A DNA stretch of 64,000 bases, from contig SKQO01000003.1 of NCBI GenBank assembly GCA_007118975.1, positions 1 to 64,000 on the forward strand, written 5' to 3'. The notes under the pieces are model-generated. The model searched no databases and was not told where the DNA came from. It was given only the letters and a program-made list of their open reading frames with translations. The position numbers and the translations under genes were made by a program. Each line of letters starts with the position of its first letter. Position 1 is the first letter of the stretch. This DNA is from Halobacteriales archaeon. GTDB lineage: Archaea; Halobacteriota; Halobacteria; Halobacteriales; SKNY01. Shown piece after piece: positions 46,399-55,824 of this stretch.

Positions 46399-47256
46399 AT
46401 GCGCTATTACCGCGTTGACGATCGTGTGCTCGCCAGTTCCCCTGACGGGACGTGGGACCTGACAGCAGGGTCACCACATATCGAGGATTTCGCTTCACTC
46501 GGCAAAGCCGCTGCAATTGCGGACCTCACGATCGATGAGGTTGCCAGACGACGATGTACCGACGACAACCGGATCGAAACCGAGAATCCACCCGTCGGAG
46601 CAGCGGCGCCACTCGTGCCGGCCGAAGTGTGGGCTGCCGGCGTCACGTACCGGGTCAGTGAATCGGCCAGGGAGGCAGAGAGCACGATGCCCGACATGTA
46701 TCGGGACGTGTACGATGCGGATCGCCCGGAGATCTTCTTCAAAGCGACGCCCTCTCGCACCGTCGGCCCCGGCGAACCGGTCGGGATCCGTGCTGACTCG
46801 GCCTGGGACGTGCCGGAGCCGGAGCTCGGACTGGTGTTCATCGGCGAGAAGATCGTCGGCTACACCATCGGAAACGACATGAGCAGTCGCGAAATCGAGG
46901 GAGCGAACCCGCTTTACCTTCCCCAGGCCAAAATCTACGATCGATGCTGCGCGATCGGGCCGTGTGTGGCCTCGACCGAAACCGTCGAGGATCCACTGGA
47001 TCTCGAGCTCTCGATGGAGATCGAACGGGACGGCGCGGTGGTGTTCGACGACAGCACCTCAACCGGTGAACTCGTCCGCGACCCGACGGAACTCGCCGAG
47101 TACTACACCCGACACAACGTCGTCCAGACCGGCTCTGTGTTACTTACTGGCACTGGACTCGTTCCCCCCGACGATTTCACGCTCGAGGCCGGTGACGAGG
47201 TCAGTATCACCGTCGAGGAGATCGGGACGCTGCGAAACGTGGTCAGCGTCGTCTGA
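46399..47256 (+). CDS. Fumarylacetoacetate hydrolase family protein (2-keto-3-deoxy-pentonate dehydratase-like)
   Basis: 285-aa enzyme of the FAH fold. Metal-binding acids sit in VPEPELGLVF; the active-site segment YTIGNDMSSREIEGANPLYL and the closing TGTGLVPPDDFTLEAGD are conserved. The overall layout resembles haloarchaeal XacE-type dehydratases that turn 2-keto-3-deoxy-xylonate into a semialdehyde in oxidative pentose breakdown. A Gfo6-type xylose dehydrogenase lies at 60.4-61.4 kb, supporting that reading, but 2-hydroxyhepta-dienedioate-type activity cannot be excluded. ATG 46399 gives the expected MRYYRV start. Confidence 0.8.
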   Translation: MRYYRVDDRVLASSPDGTWDLTAGSPHIEDFASLGKAAAIADLTIDEVARRRCTDDNRIETENPPVGAAAPLVPAEVWAAGVTYRVSESAREAESTMPDMYRDVYDADRPEIFFKATPSRTVGPGEPVGIRADSAWDVPEPELGLVFIGEKIVGYTIGNDMSSREIEGANPLYLPQAKIYDRCCAIGPCVASTETVEDPLDLELSMEIERDGAVVFDDSTSTGELVRDPTELAEYYTRHNVVQTGSVLLTGTGLVPPDDFTLEAGDEVSITVEEIGTLRNVVSVV

Positions 47257-47433
47257 TCCGGCCATCATTACGGCAGGGTCACGTCCCGAGCGAGCAGTAA
47301 AAGCCCGTCGTTCGACTGTCTCTCGGTTCTCGAGCACTCGGGCGTGATTGCCCAGCGAGCCGATTGTGCGTTGTCACGGAACCTCTCCGAGGGAGCAAAC
47401 CAGCTGTGGGTCGACACCGCACATCATGACAGA

Positions 47434-47443
47434 TTTATTTAAT
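47434..47443 (+). promoter_or_regulatory. TATA box of the frameshifted methyltransferase
   Basis: TTTATTTAAT lies 21-30 bases before ATG 47464, the clearest leaderless-type promoter in the window, although the gene it serves appears broken. Confidence 0.55.
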
Positions 47444-47463
47444 ATGCGTCCGACTACCATGTC

Positions 47464-48169
47464 ATGACAGCCGACCCGTTCGTTCGGGCGATCCGGGATC
47501 ACTATCTCGACACCCGCGAGGAGCCGCTGATCGATCGCGACGGAGCTGACACGCGAGAACACGCGATCGAGGAGTGGTATTTCGGCCCCCATACCGAGGG
47601 CGCCTGGCGCGACCGGTGGATGCGCGGTCCATTGATTGATCTCGGTGCCGGGGTCGGGCGGGATGCCCTCTACAATCAGGATCGCTTCGAGACCGTCGCC
47701 GTCGATGAGAGCCAGCACCTGATCGAAGTCATGCGCGACCGCGGCGTAGGGCGGGCGGTCCACGCCGACATGTTCTCGCTCTTGGAGCGGTTCGACAGGG
47801 ATCGATTCCGATCGGCGCACGCGATCGGGACACAAGTCGGTCTGGCGGCCTCGCGGGCGGGGATACGATCATTCCTGGCCGAGCTTGCCGCCGCCACCAC
47901 GTCCGATGCGACGGCAGTCCTCGACAACTACGATCCGGTACGAGCGGCGGCGGAGAACGTGTTTGCGTTTCGACGAGCCCACGCCAGGATTCGGTTACCG
48001 CGTCTATCACGAGGAGTACGCCGGTGAGGTCGGCTCGACGCTCCTGTTCAGAATCTTCAGCGTCGAATGCCTCCGGGAACTGACGATCGGGACGCCATGG
48101 AACGTCCTCGCCGTCAAGGAACACGGTGTCCAGTGGCGGGCCGTGCTCGGAAAGAACCCGGAGGGATAG
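47464..48169 (+). pseudogene. Class I SAM methyltransferase, frameshifted
   Basis: The first frame (47464-48027) gives motif I PLIDLGAGVGRDAL and proceeds to LDNYDPVRAAAENVF. After about 47970 the sensible protein continues in another frame as FDEPTPGFGYRVYHEEYAGE and ends ECLRELTIGTPWNVLAVKEH with stop at 48167-48169. Removing one base near 47971 (TTTCGACGAG to TTTGACGAG) would restore one 234-aa protein. The promoter is intact. It is either a recent pseudogene or a base-call error. The substrate is unknown. Confidence 0.75.
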
Positions 48170-48351
48170 GACCTTGGCATATATCCGGGACTCACCGGTG
48201 TGTAGCCGTCTGTTGGCCCCCAGCACGACAGTTACGACAGTGAACAGCAGTTGTGTTACATTCTCTCTGTTGCTCGGAAGACCTGCGGACTGGCACAAAT
48301 CGACAGCGGTTCGTGTGCTGATGGGGAAGCTGGCTACAGGGGATTCACGAG

Positions 48352-48846
48352 ATGGCAACGCTACCGCAGCTACTCGAGGACGCGGACGTGGAATGGCTCC
48401 GCTATCCCGCCGCCCTCCTGGCGATAGGCGTTGCACTGATCCACCTCATGCACCCGACACTCGGCGGCCCACGGCTGATTCTGCACGTTCAGGTCGGTAC
48501 CATCTTCGATCCACGCCCCCTTCTCTTTACGCTCGCGGGTTTCCTGATCATGTTCGGCATCGTGCTTGCATCACAGGGCGTACTCGAACGAGCCATCTAT
48601 GCCGGTGGGGTCGTACTCATGCTGGCCCTCATCCTTGGGTACGGTGCCTGGCACACGATCCTCGACCACGGGGCGTTCTGGCCGCATATTCACGGGCACG
48701 GTCACACGGAGGTCGGGGGACTCGAACTGATCTGGCTTCACCTCCGCGAGGATGGGATCGCAATGGTGAGCAAGCTCTTCGAAGTGGGCTTGCTCGGAGT
48801 GCTGGTGGTGCTTTACCTCGGTACCTCGACCGATGAAGACCAGTAA
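48352..48846 (+). CDS. Four-helix membrane protein with His cluster
   Basis: 164-aa protein with four hydrophobic helices (about residues 17-33, 56-73, 81-99, 141-157). A loop between helices 3 and 4 has PHIHGHGH (His112, 114, 116, 118), a possible metal site, and two more His pairs at HLMH (31-34) and AWHTILDH (100-106). I do not recognise the family. It converges, 18 bases apart, on a gene for another His-rich membrane protein, which hints at a common metal-related role, but this is only a guess. Confidence 0.65.
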   Translation: MATLPQLLEDADVEWLRYPAALLAIGVALIHLMHPTLGGPRLILHVQVGTIFDPRPLLFTLAGFLIMFGIVLASQGVLERAIYAGGVVLMLALILGYGAWHTILDHGAFWPHIHGHGHTEVGGLELIWLHLREDGIAMVSKLFEVGLLGVLVVLYLGTSTDEDQ

Positions 48847-48864
48847 CCGGCGTTCGCGGCCCAA

Positions 48865-49515
48865 TCAACCGGTTTCGATGACAACCCGAACGTCATCGCC
48901 TCCACCCGCTGCCGCGTCATTCACCGGGCCGACACCGTCTAATACATGCGTTTCGGGATCGACCGACTCGCCATTGACGGTGATTTCGACCGTCGTTTCG
49001 CTGTCACTGTCCTTGTATGTCTCCCCATCGAACGAAATCGGCTCGCCTGTTTCGTCCACTTCAATCCCGAGGGTACCGAGCGCGTAGGCGAGGGTTACGT
49101 CATCGCCATGGACGTGCCAGACGTGTTCGCCGTATCGCTGCTGCTCGTTTCCGTGAAAATGGAAGAGCTGATCGTTCATCACGAATCGATCGTCACCTGA
49201 GAGATCCAGCGGCTCGCCGTCGATTTCGACCGCCATGGTTCCGTGGTAATGAACCGATGGATTGTAGGAGGGTTCGGCGGCGACACTGCCATTGCCCGAG
49301 AACAGCGCGATCCAGGCCGCGCCGGCGAGGATCCCGATTGCAAGCACGACCGTGCCGAGATGCCAGATTGTCAGCCCACCATCGTCGGATTGGTCCAGCT
49401 GATCGACCCGCCGACGGTCGATCGGGCCGAGTTCCGCAGCATGCTCGCCTGCCAGGTGTGCCAGGTGGGCGTCCTCGTCTTCGAACGACTCCCCGCAGTA
49501 GTTACACTCGACCAT
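48865..49515 (-). CDS. C2H2 zinc-finger membrane protein with His-rich exterior domain
   Basis: 216-aa protein with three parts. Residues 4-25 form a classical C2H2 finger (Cys4, Cys7, His20, His25 in CNYCGESF...HLAHLAGEH). Residues about 48-72 form one membrane helix (TIWHLGTVVLAIGILAGAAW). The remainder is an acidic domain with many His (VHYHGTMAVEID, LFHFHGNEQQ, HVWHVHGDDVTLAY), probably outside the cell. A finger tied to a membrane anchor and a possible metal-binding ectodomain is unusual. Function unknown; paired convergently with the other His-rich gene. Confidence 0.7.
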   Translation of the reverse strand: MVECNYCGESFEDEDAHLAHLAGEHAAELGPIDRRRVDQLDQSDDGGLTIWHLGTVVLAIGILAGAAWIALFSGNGSVAAEPSYNPSVHYHGTMAVEIDGEPLDLSGDDRFVMNDQLFHFHGNEQQRYGEHVWHVHGDDVTLAYALGTLGIEVDETGEPISFDGETYKDSDSETTVEITVNGESVDPETHVLDGVGPVNDAAAGGGDDVRVVIETG

Positions 49516-49616
49516 CCGGTGATACAGCAGCTACGAGCGGTCCGCACAAAGCTCTTCGGCGGTAGTGGGGAGGTACAGCGTGCGAGTTGTGCAAATAGTC
49601 CGTCATCCTAGCCAGA

Positions 49617-50426
49617 TCACGCCGTAATTGCAACCGTTTGGAGATACTGGTTCTCCACGATTGCAGTTCCGTCCGTCGCGCGATTGTATCGGTCCATGAT
49701 CGTACGGAGATCCGCCAAGAGGTTCTCCTGTGCCTCCGGATCGATGAGCTCGATCGCACGAATCGTCGGTCCGAAGTAGGTACTGAACACCGTCACGGCA
49801 TGGTCGATCGACCGATAGTATTGGCGTGCCGTCCGTCGATCGCTCTGCATTGACCGAGTGCCATGTCCGAGGAGGACATCGAGGCCCTCTTCGGTCCCCC
49901 AACGGAGCGGTGACTCGACGCCTGGTGGCGGTGGCACGTATCGAGCATGGGTCGCAAACCAGTCGCCGCTCCACCCGGTCGGAATTGGTCCAGCCAGGCC
50001 GATCTTGCCACCGGGGTTGCACACCCGAAGCAACTCGCGTGCGGCCTGTTCCTGATCGGGCGCGAACTGGACGCCATACACCGAGAGCACGACGTCGAAG
50101 CTATCGTCGGGAAACGGCATGTCCTGTACGTCACCGACCCGGAAGTCGATGGCCTGTCCGTTGGCCTGGGCACGCGCCTCGGCTCGCTCGATCAATGTGG
50201 TCACGTAGTCGATGCCCGTCACCTCACAGTACCGACGCTCCGCGACGAGGGCTGCTGTTCCACTTCCACAGGCGACGTCGAGTACCTGCTGGCCGGGATG
50301 TGGGTCGACCGCTTCGCAAAGCGCCTCCGCCATTCCCACGTTTTGCCGTGCGATTTCGTTGAAATCCCCAGTCGTCCAGGTTTCCTGTTGGTTTCTCGTG
50401 ATGCCGGCGTAGTCGGTGTTGGTCAT
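49617..50426 (-). CDS. Class I SAM-dependent methyltransferase (UbiE/Arsm-like)
   Basis: 269-aa methyltransferase from ATG 50426. Motif I is VLDVACGSGTAAL (48-60), followed by TGIDYVTTLIERA and DFRVGDVQDMPFPDDSFDVV (motif II/III) and NPGGKIGLA. The order suits the small-molecule ubiE-like group. Longer upstream frame is basic and discarded. Substrate unknown; no operon partner. The region upstream is degenerate. Confidence 0.85.
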   Translation of the reverse strand: MTNTDYAGITRNQQETWTTGDFNEIARQNVGMAEALCEAVDPHPGQQVLDVACGSGTAALVAERRYCEVTGIDYVTTLIERAEARAQANGQAIDFRVGDVQDMPFPDDSFDVVLSVYGVQFAPDQEQAARELLRVCNPGGKIGLAGPIPTGWSGDWFATHARYVPPPPGVESPLRWGTEEGLDVLLGHGTRSMQSDRRTARQYYRSIDHAVTVFSTYFGPTIRAIELIDPEAQENLLADLRTIMDRYNRATDGTAIVENQYLQTVAITA

Positions 50427-52047
50427 GTTCTTTGACGGCCTCTCACGAGCGGTGTTTTTCGTCGGTAGTTGATGGATACGGTCGGCCCAGTCATCCGCCC
50501 TCGCTTTCGTCGGCCGCTCGAGAAGACGTGCAGAAGGTACGGTACCAAACACCATAACACCGTTGGAGGGACCAATTGACTGTTGCGAGGTCACTGGATG
50601 TCGGCGATGGGTACAATCTGCGCACGACGCCACACGTGTCTCTGAGACCCCGGTTAGAACGTCAAGGGATCAACCAGCCACGAAGCGAAGCCGCAGCGTA
50701 CGATTCAAACGCCTGCCGTGAACGAGAGACCATCGATACCCTGCGCCTCGTCGTCCTCGTTGCCGGAGTCATTGACAGTCCCACGGCCCACCTGGGGGAC
50801 GAACCCCTCGCTGAAGCCTATCTCATCGCCCGGCTGAAGCACGGCATCAGAATGTACCGCTGGGGCTCGGTGATCCCGAGGTGACACCGGGCCTCCCTCC
50901 GGCCGGGGACTTCGTCGAGCCTGTCGAGGCCGACCGCGACGAGATCGACCACCTGCGACAGCAGGTCGAGGACCCGTATGGCGAGCTCGTCGAGAAGGGA
51001 ATCCGGCGCTGTTGCTCACCTGTCGGTACTCGGCAAATCGACCACCGCGGTGAAAGCCCCAGGGGGCGGCTAAGCACGTACCTGACCCAGCGGAAGGAGT
51101 TCATGCAACAGGCGGCGGAGACGGCCGACGAGGTCGGCGTCAGCTGGTGCTACCTGCCGGTCTTGTCGAACCACGCGATCGAACCCGTGGCAATGGAGAA
51201 GGCTACCGATACACTCGGGAGCGAGACAAGCCCCTTGCGGAACCGGTGGGGGTTGGTCGGCCAGGTGGGTGATGACTTCCGGATCCCGACCGAGGAGGAG
51301 GTCCACCTCGATTGACCCAGCTATCTCGCCGCCAACGGCGAGTTTAGCGATGTCTGGGCGCTGGCGGTCCACGTGGCCTGCTCACGGCGACATACGGGGT
51401 CAACCTGCGGGTTCGTTTCCGATTTATCACGTAAGTGGCAGTTGCGATGTCCGGCCTCAGCCTCCTTCTTCCAGGTGTATCTGTCTGCAAATTGAGATAG
51501 CTTCGGGTTGGATAGGCTGTGAGTGATAGCCAGTGTGCCGGGACCCTTGTGGGGTTGAGGCTGCCCGCAGACATCCCTGATCGCCTCCTCGAGAGCCTCG
51601 ACCGAGGCCCAGCTCGTCCATCGCCTTATGGAGCTTGACGATCGCGGCGTCTACATCGTCGGGCAGGTCTGTCGTTTGTGCCTGGCTGAGCGCCGCGTTC
51701 GTCTACTGCTGGAAATTCACCATCGCCTACTCCCAGAGGTCGCGCAGGTAACGCCTGCGGCCGTTTTCTCCGTCGCCGTAGTCGATCGGGTCCGGGCGCC
51801 CGGGTGGGGGGTGACTCGGCCCTCGAGCTGGTCGAACGGCTCTCAGGACCCCTTGCCGACTCCGGTCGGCGACGTCGTCGCGTGTTGGTGGATCCATGCG
51901 TATCGCTGGTCGTCTGAGCGGCACGAACGGCAATATCGGCGCTTGCCCGGCCGGTGCGGAGAATCAGCCGGTCATGAACCGACCGTCGTTGGGTATGCCT
52001 TACGGGCCAAGTAGTATAATCCCCCTGTCAGTTCCAGCTTTCGCGGC
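50427..52047. other. 1.6-kb degenerate region without intact gene
   Basis: No frame here is a convincing full gene. Fragments that look once-coding: plus strand about 50740-50884 (DEPLAEAYLIARLKHGIRMY) and 50881-51315 in another frame (DRDEIDHLRQQVEDPYGELV, coiled-coil-like, then YLTQRKEFMQQAAETADEVG), and minus strand about 51727-51800 (DYGDGENGRRRYLRDLWE) and about 51600-51680. They are in different frames and directions and match no family I can name. This looks like decayed accessory DNA, possibly a former mobile element, though no transposase, inverted repeat or integrase was seen. Confidence 0.5.
50881..51315 (+). pseudogene. Decayed gene fragment, unknown family
   Basis: Open for 144 codons with a partly acidic, helical product (RDEIDHLRQQVEDPYGELVE, then KEFMQQAAETADEVGVSW and DDFRIPTEEEVHLD). 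The first part looks like a charged coiled coil; the second has no recognised motif. A same-strand fragment in another frame ends just at its start (50884), as expected of a frameshifted older gene. Not called as functional. Confidence 0.3.
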
Positions 52048-53394
52048 CTATCCCGCGTGATTTCCCTGCAGGACGGCACTCGAGTCAGCCTCGATCCCAT
52101 CCGTCGCGTGGTTTCCCCCCACGAGCGTCTCGCTTCCGTCCCGTACAACGATTGCAGGGGCGTCCGACCCAGCCACTTCGGCCACCAGATTGTCGGTGAT
52201 CATTCCCCGATTGCAGCCAACAGCACGAATTGCCGGACCCTGGCAGCCAACCAGCGTCGCGTCGGCCACCTTGTAGGTATCACACTGCTCCAGGTCGACC
52301 CCGGCATTCCCCCCGGTGGCGTCGTTGACGTGAATACCGTTCACGGAGATCTCGCTGGAATCGCGGATCACGATACCGTCGCTGCTGTCTGGCGGGCCAT
52401 AATCCGGATTCCGATCGAGCAGGTTCGGGCCGATCACCACATTCGAACTCTCCTCGACCAGGACGTGGTGGTCGAAGCCCTTCCAGAGCGTATTCCCCTG
52501 GATGACCACTCCTCGGCCGTACTCGACGTGAACGTTATGTCGAACATCGCTCATCGCGTTGTTGGCGACGACAAAGTGACCCACTTTTCTCGAATCGGCC
52601 GGACCGTGACCCGACAGTCGGACGTTCGCGGAATCTGCCGCATCACTTGCATGCTGGAGCGTGCAGCCGACGATCGCTCCCTCCCGGAGGGAACCACGCG
52701 ACATGTCGATCTGCAGGTTTGCCGTCGGGGGTGCCCCCGGGGCCATGTTCGATTCGATGTCGCAGGCGGCAACCTGCAGATTACGCACGGCACCGTCCAC
52801 CGCAACAATACCGCCACCGTCGTTATAGCTGACGTGACAGCCGTGAACGTTGATCTGATGCAGATCGACCTCGTCGAGATATAGTCCCTTTCCGCGGTTA
52901 TCGTACAGATGGCAGTCGGCCACCGTGACGTTTCGATTCCGATCGGCCAGCCTGATCGCGTGCCGGGTCTCTCGCACGAGCAAACGACTGAGGGTACACT
53001 GCATCGTTTTCGTGATCTTAAGGCCGTCAGCCGCGGCATGACACCCCACGATCTCGAGACCGTCGATGATGGGAAATCGCTCGCTCGACCAGACACTCGA
53101 CGTGACGGTATCCGGGCTGGCCGTGCCACTGTGGGTCCCCCGAACAATGACTGCCGGGCCCGACCCGACCATCTCGATCGTCGGGGTGCCCGTTCCGACG
53201 AGCGAGACGGGACCCGTGCCTTCCAGCTCCACCACGAGGGGTTCGGTCACTCGGTATCGGCCTCCCGGGAGTTCAACAGTCCCGGGACCGTCGTCGATCG
53301 CGGCCTGGATCGATGTCGTGTCGTCAGTGCTTCCGTCTCCCGCGGCCCCGTACTCCCGGACGGTACGTCCCGGCTGTGCCCGCTCCCTGGTCAT
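52048..53394 (-). CDS. Right-handed parallel beta-helix (pectate lyase-fold) protein
   Basis: 448-aa protein. The N-terminus VREYGAAGDGSTDDTTSIQA is the standard start of pectate-lyase superfamily and GH28-like beta-helix proteins, followed by repeated short strands with Asn and His turns (NVTVADCHLYDN, QINVHGCHVSYND, LQVAACDIESN, NVVIGPNLLD). There is no signal peptide, so it may act inside or be exported by another route. It could cut or bind a polysaccharide; catalytic residues were not assigned. The carbohydrate block begins 2.4 kb downstream. Confidence 0.8.
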   Translation of the reverse strand: MTRERAQPGRTVREYGAAGDGSTDDTTSIQAAIDDGPGTVELPGGRYRVTEPLVVELEGTGPVSLVGTGTPTIEMVGSGPAVIVRGTHSGTASPDTVTSSVWSSERFPIIDGLEIVGCHAAADGLKITKTMQCTLSRLLVRETRHAIRLADRNRNVTVADCHLYDNRGKGLYLDEVDLHQINVHGCHVSYNDGGGIVAVDGAVRNLQVAACDIESNMAPGAPPTANLQIDMSRGSLREGAIVGCTLQHASDAADSANVRLSGHGPADSRKVGHFVVANNAMSDVRHNVHVEYGRGVVIQGNTLWKGFDHHVLVEESSNVVIGPNLLDRNPDYGPPDSSDGIVIRDSSEISVNGIHVNDATGGNAGVDLEQCDTYKVADATLVGCQGPAIRAVGCNRGMITDNLVAEVAGSDAPAIVVRDGSETLVGGNHATDGIEADSSAVLQGNHAG

Positions 53395-53481
53395 CGGTGC
53401 CGGTTGCCCGAGACGCCTCTTAGCTGTCGGGGTGTCTCGCGGAACCTCGTCTTTACCGTCCGTCTACCCGTACGGGAGGCT

Positions 53482-54162
53482 ATGACATGGGATCCGGATC
53501 GGGTTCGGGCGGTGACGCTCGATTCGTTCAGTACCGTGGTGGATATCGACTCGACAGCGCCCGCCGTTGCTGATCTCGTCTCGGATCCAGTGGCATTCGC
53601 GAGACGGTGGCACCGATTAGCTGCCACCTATGGCATGCGCGGTAACCTCATCGGCACCTATGCCACCTATTTCGAGCTTCACGTGGACGCACTCGAGGCA
53701 CTGCTCGCGAGAGAGGGAATCCAACCGGATCGCACTGAGCTCCGGGAACGCACGGAGATATACTACGACATGGACGTTTTTGCCGACGTCGAACCCGCGC
53801 TTGACCGGTTGCGCGAACAGGGGTATCTGCTCGGTATCGTATCGAACGGTGATCCCGCGATGCTTTCGGCAATGGTCGAAACAGCAGAACTCGAGCCATT
53901 CCTCGATGCGGTCGTCAGCGCCGACGAGATTCGACAGCACAAACCGGCCAGAGCACTCTACGAGCACGCAGCCGATCGACTTGGTGTCGAAACCAAGTCA
54001 GTGGCGCACGTGAGCAACGGATACGCCGACGTACAGGGTGCCATGCACGCGGGGATGCAGGGTGTCTGGCTCGACCGGGAGGGGAATCCACCGGATCCGT
54101 TCGGGCCGACACCTGACCTTCGACTGGAATCGTTGGTAGATTTGCTCCGACCGACCGAATAG
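53482..54162 (+). CDS. HAD family hydrolase (haloacid dehalogenase-like)
   Basis: 226-aa HAD protein from ATG 53482. Motif I AVTLDSFSTVVDI (nucleophile Asp), motif II GIVSNGD, motif III Lys in RQHKPARALYE, and motif IV region HVSNGYADVQGAMHAGM. The S-N-x-x-x-D arrangement resembles L-2-haloacid dehalogenase and related phosphatases. The long frame upstream is antisense to the beta-helix gene and was discarded. The physiological substrate is unknown. Confidence 0.88.
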   Translation: MTWDPDRVRAVTLDSFSTVVDIDSTAPAVADLVSDPVAFARRWHRLAATYGMRGNLIGTYATYFELHVDALEALLAREGIQPDRTELRERTEIYYDMDVFADVEPALDRLREQGYLLGIVSNGDPAMLSAMVETAELEPFLDAVVSADEIRQHKPARALYEHAADRLGVETKSVAHVSNGYADVQGAMHAGMQGVWLDREGNPPDPFGPTPDLRLESLVDLLRPTE

Positions 54163-54375
54163 GCCGGATACCAATCATCAAAAACGCATCGAGGATCCGG
54201 TGATCTGGCACTCCCGGGCCGTCACGAACGGGATCTCCGTTGCAGCCCGTCGCCCGGCCAGGATTGATCACTGACTGGGAGCCACCCGCGTTCCACGCCG
54301 TGAGAGATACAACTAACTCCGGGTGTGACCATCGTGTCACAGATCCCACGACTATGCTTTCCAGACGCCTTTTCT

Positions 54376-55491
54376 ATGTACTCTGTGGACCTGCGGCCGA
54401 TGGGGTTCTCGGTTGCCTTTCGCGATCACGCCCCGATTGAGCTCTCCTGGAGCGAGGCGACCGGGGCCGCCGGTGACTCGGTTACGGTGCTACCGATCGT
54501 TGTTGCCGTCGCGGTCCTCACGGAGCTGTCGCTCGCGCTGATGTTGCTCTGGTTTGGCGTCTTTCAGCTGGTCTGGGGGTTGTACTTCGGTGCGCCAATC
54601 TCGGTCGAGCCGATGAAGGCACTCGCGGCACTCATTCTTGCCGGAACGATCTCGACGGGCGAGTTCCTCATCGCAGGCCTGTTACTCGGGGGGATCCTGT
54701 TACTGATCGGGAGGACTGGGACCATTCGGCGCGTACAACATCTCCTCGGGCGGCCCGTCGTTCGGGGGATTCAGCTCGGCGTCGCGCTGGTCCTGCTCGA
54801 TACCGGGTTTCGAATCGGCCTCGGCGATCCGGTATTGGCGACGGTCGCCGTGTTGATTGCGGTCCCGATCATTCTCCGGGGGAACGTGGACGCCAGCGCG
54901 ATGGCGGTCCTGCTCGTCGGGGGACTGATTGCGCTATCCTACGCCGGATTCCCGAGTCCTTCGGTCCCATCGGTCGACGGCATGTTGTTGTTCGACACGG
55001 GGGACGTGACACTCCCCGCGATGGAGGCCACCCTCGCCCAGCTAGCGATGACGCTCGGCAACGCCTGTCTCGCCGCGTCAGTCCTCATGAGCGATTATTT
55101 CGAGAAGGACGTTTCGCCGGACCAGCTCGCCTCGAGCATGGGCGCGATGAACCTTGTGGCTGTGCCGTTCGGCGCGTTCCCCATGTGCCACGGGAGCGGG
55201 GGCATCGCCGGAAAATACGCGTTCGGTGCCCGGACCGCAGGATCGAACATTATCCTCGGGGTCGGTTATATCGCACTCGCGTTGTTTGCGGTCGCGCTGG
55301 TTGCCGCCTACCCCGTCGCGATGCTCGGGGTCATCCTCGTATTGATCGCCGCCCAGCTCGGAGTCACGAGCCTCAGGCGTGCGCACGATTACTGGCTCGT
55401 TGTTCCGATCGGGCTCATCGGCGTCTTTGTCAATCTGGGTGTGGCGCTGGTCATCGGGGTGCTCGTGTATGCGCTCCTGCGGCGTGGTTGA
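54376..55491 (+). CDS. MOT1-type molybdate/sulfate transporter
   Basis: About 371-aa membrane protein with 10-11 helices, from ATG 54376 (54400 is an alternative). Family signatures: ATGAAGDSVTVLPIVVAVA, YFGAPISVEPMKALAALILA (the P-x-x-P-M-K-A motif of MOT1) and FGAFPMCHGSGGIAGKYAFG. These motifs are characteristic of MOT1 and the related SulP-like putative molybdate transporters. No molybdoenzyme gene lies nearby, so its cargo (molybdate against sulfate) is inferred from family only. Confidence 0.88.
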   Translation: MYSVDLRPMGFSVAFRDHAPIELSWSEATGAAGDSVTVLPIVVAVAVLTELSLALMLLWFGVFQLVWGLYFGAPISVEPMKALAALILAGTISTGEFLIAGLLLGGILLLIGRTGTIRRVQHLLGRPVVRGIQLGVALVLLDTGFRIGLGDPVLATVAVLIAVPIILRGNVDASAMAVLLVGGLIALSYAGFPSPSVPSVDGMLLFDTGDVTLPAMEATLAQLAMTLGNACLAASVLMSDYFEKDVSPDQLASSMGAMNLVAVPFGAFPMCHGSGGIAGKYAFGARTAGSNIILGVGYIALALFAVALVAAYPVAMLGVILVLIAAQLGVTSLRRAHDYWLVVPIGLIGVFVNLGVALVIGVLVYALLRRG

Positions 55492-55824
55492 GTGGTGTTG
55501 TGTTCCTCGAACGGAGTCTGCAGAACTCGGCTATTCTGGTGAGGCAGGTATGATGGGTGGAGACGTGAGGCTGGGGATTGATGGTGAGCCATTGCCGGAT
55601 CCGGACGACCCGGCCTTCGAACCGAAGAGAGACAGGGACGAGTAGGGCGATCGACCTGCTTCGTTCCGCCTCGAGGCCAGGGGGAATAGGCAAAAGTCAG
55701 GTTCCGAGGGGGACGCAATTGTATCGTCGGCTGACGAACGGTGGTTAGCCCAACAATCTCTTTGAGGCTGTTGCCATACTTCTATCACAGACGAGTACTT
55801 CGTTGTCGAGATGCGGACGACCAT
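55492..55824. other. 333-base gap between MOT1 and GH88 genes
   Basis: Apart from the possible 31-aa frame at 55550-55645 nothing is recognised. It should contain the promoter of the GH88-mannonate dehydratase pair (ATG 55825), but no clear TATA at leaderless spacing was identified. Confidence 0.4.
55550..55645 (+). CDS. Possible 31-aa acidic small protein
   Basis: ATG 55550 (or 55553) to TAG 55645: DVRLGIDGEPLPDPDDPAF and a charged tail. The composition is acidic and haloarchaeal-like, unlike random frames around it, and it lies 58 bases after the MOT1 gene. No family known. It may be a real small protein or chance. Confidence 0.3.
   Translation: MMGGDVRLGIDGEPLPDPDDPAFEPKRDRDE

Noticed and set aside
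50576-50884. 102-codon plus-strand frame
   Set aside because: No clear start context or family; treated as part of the decayed region.
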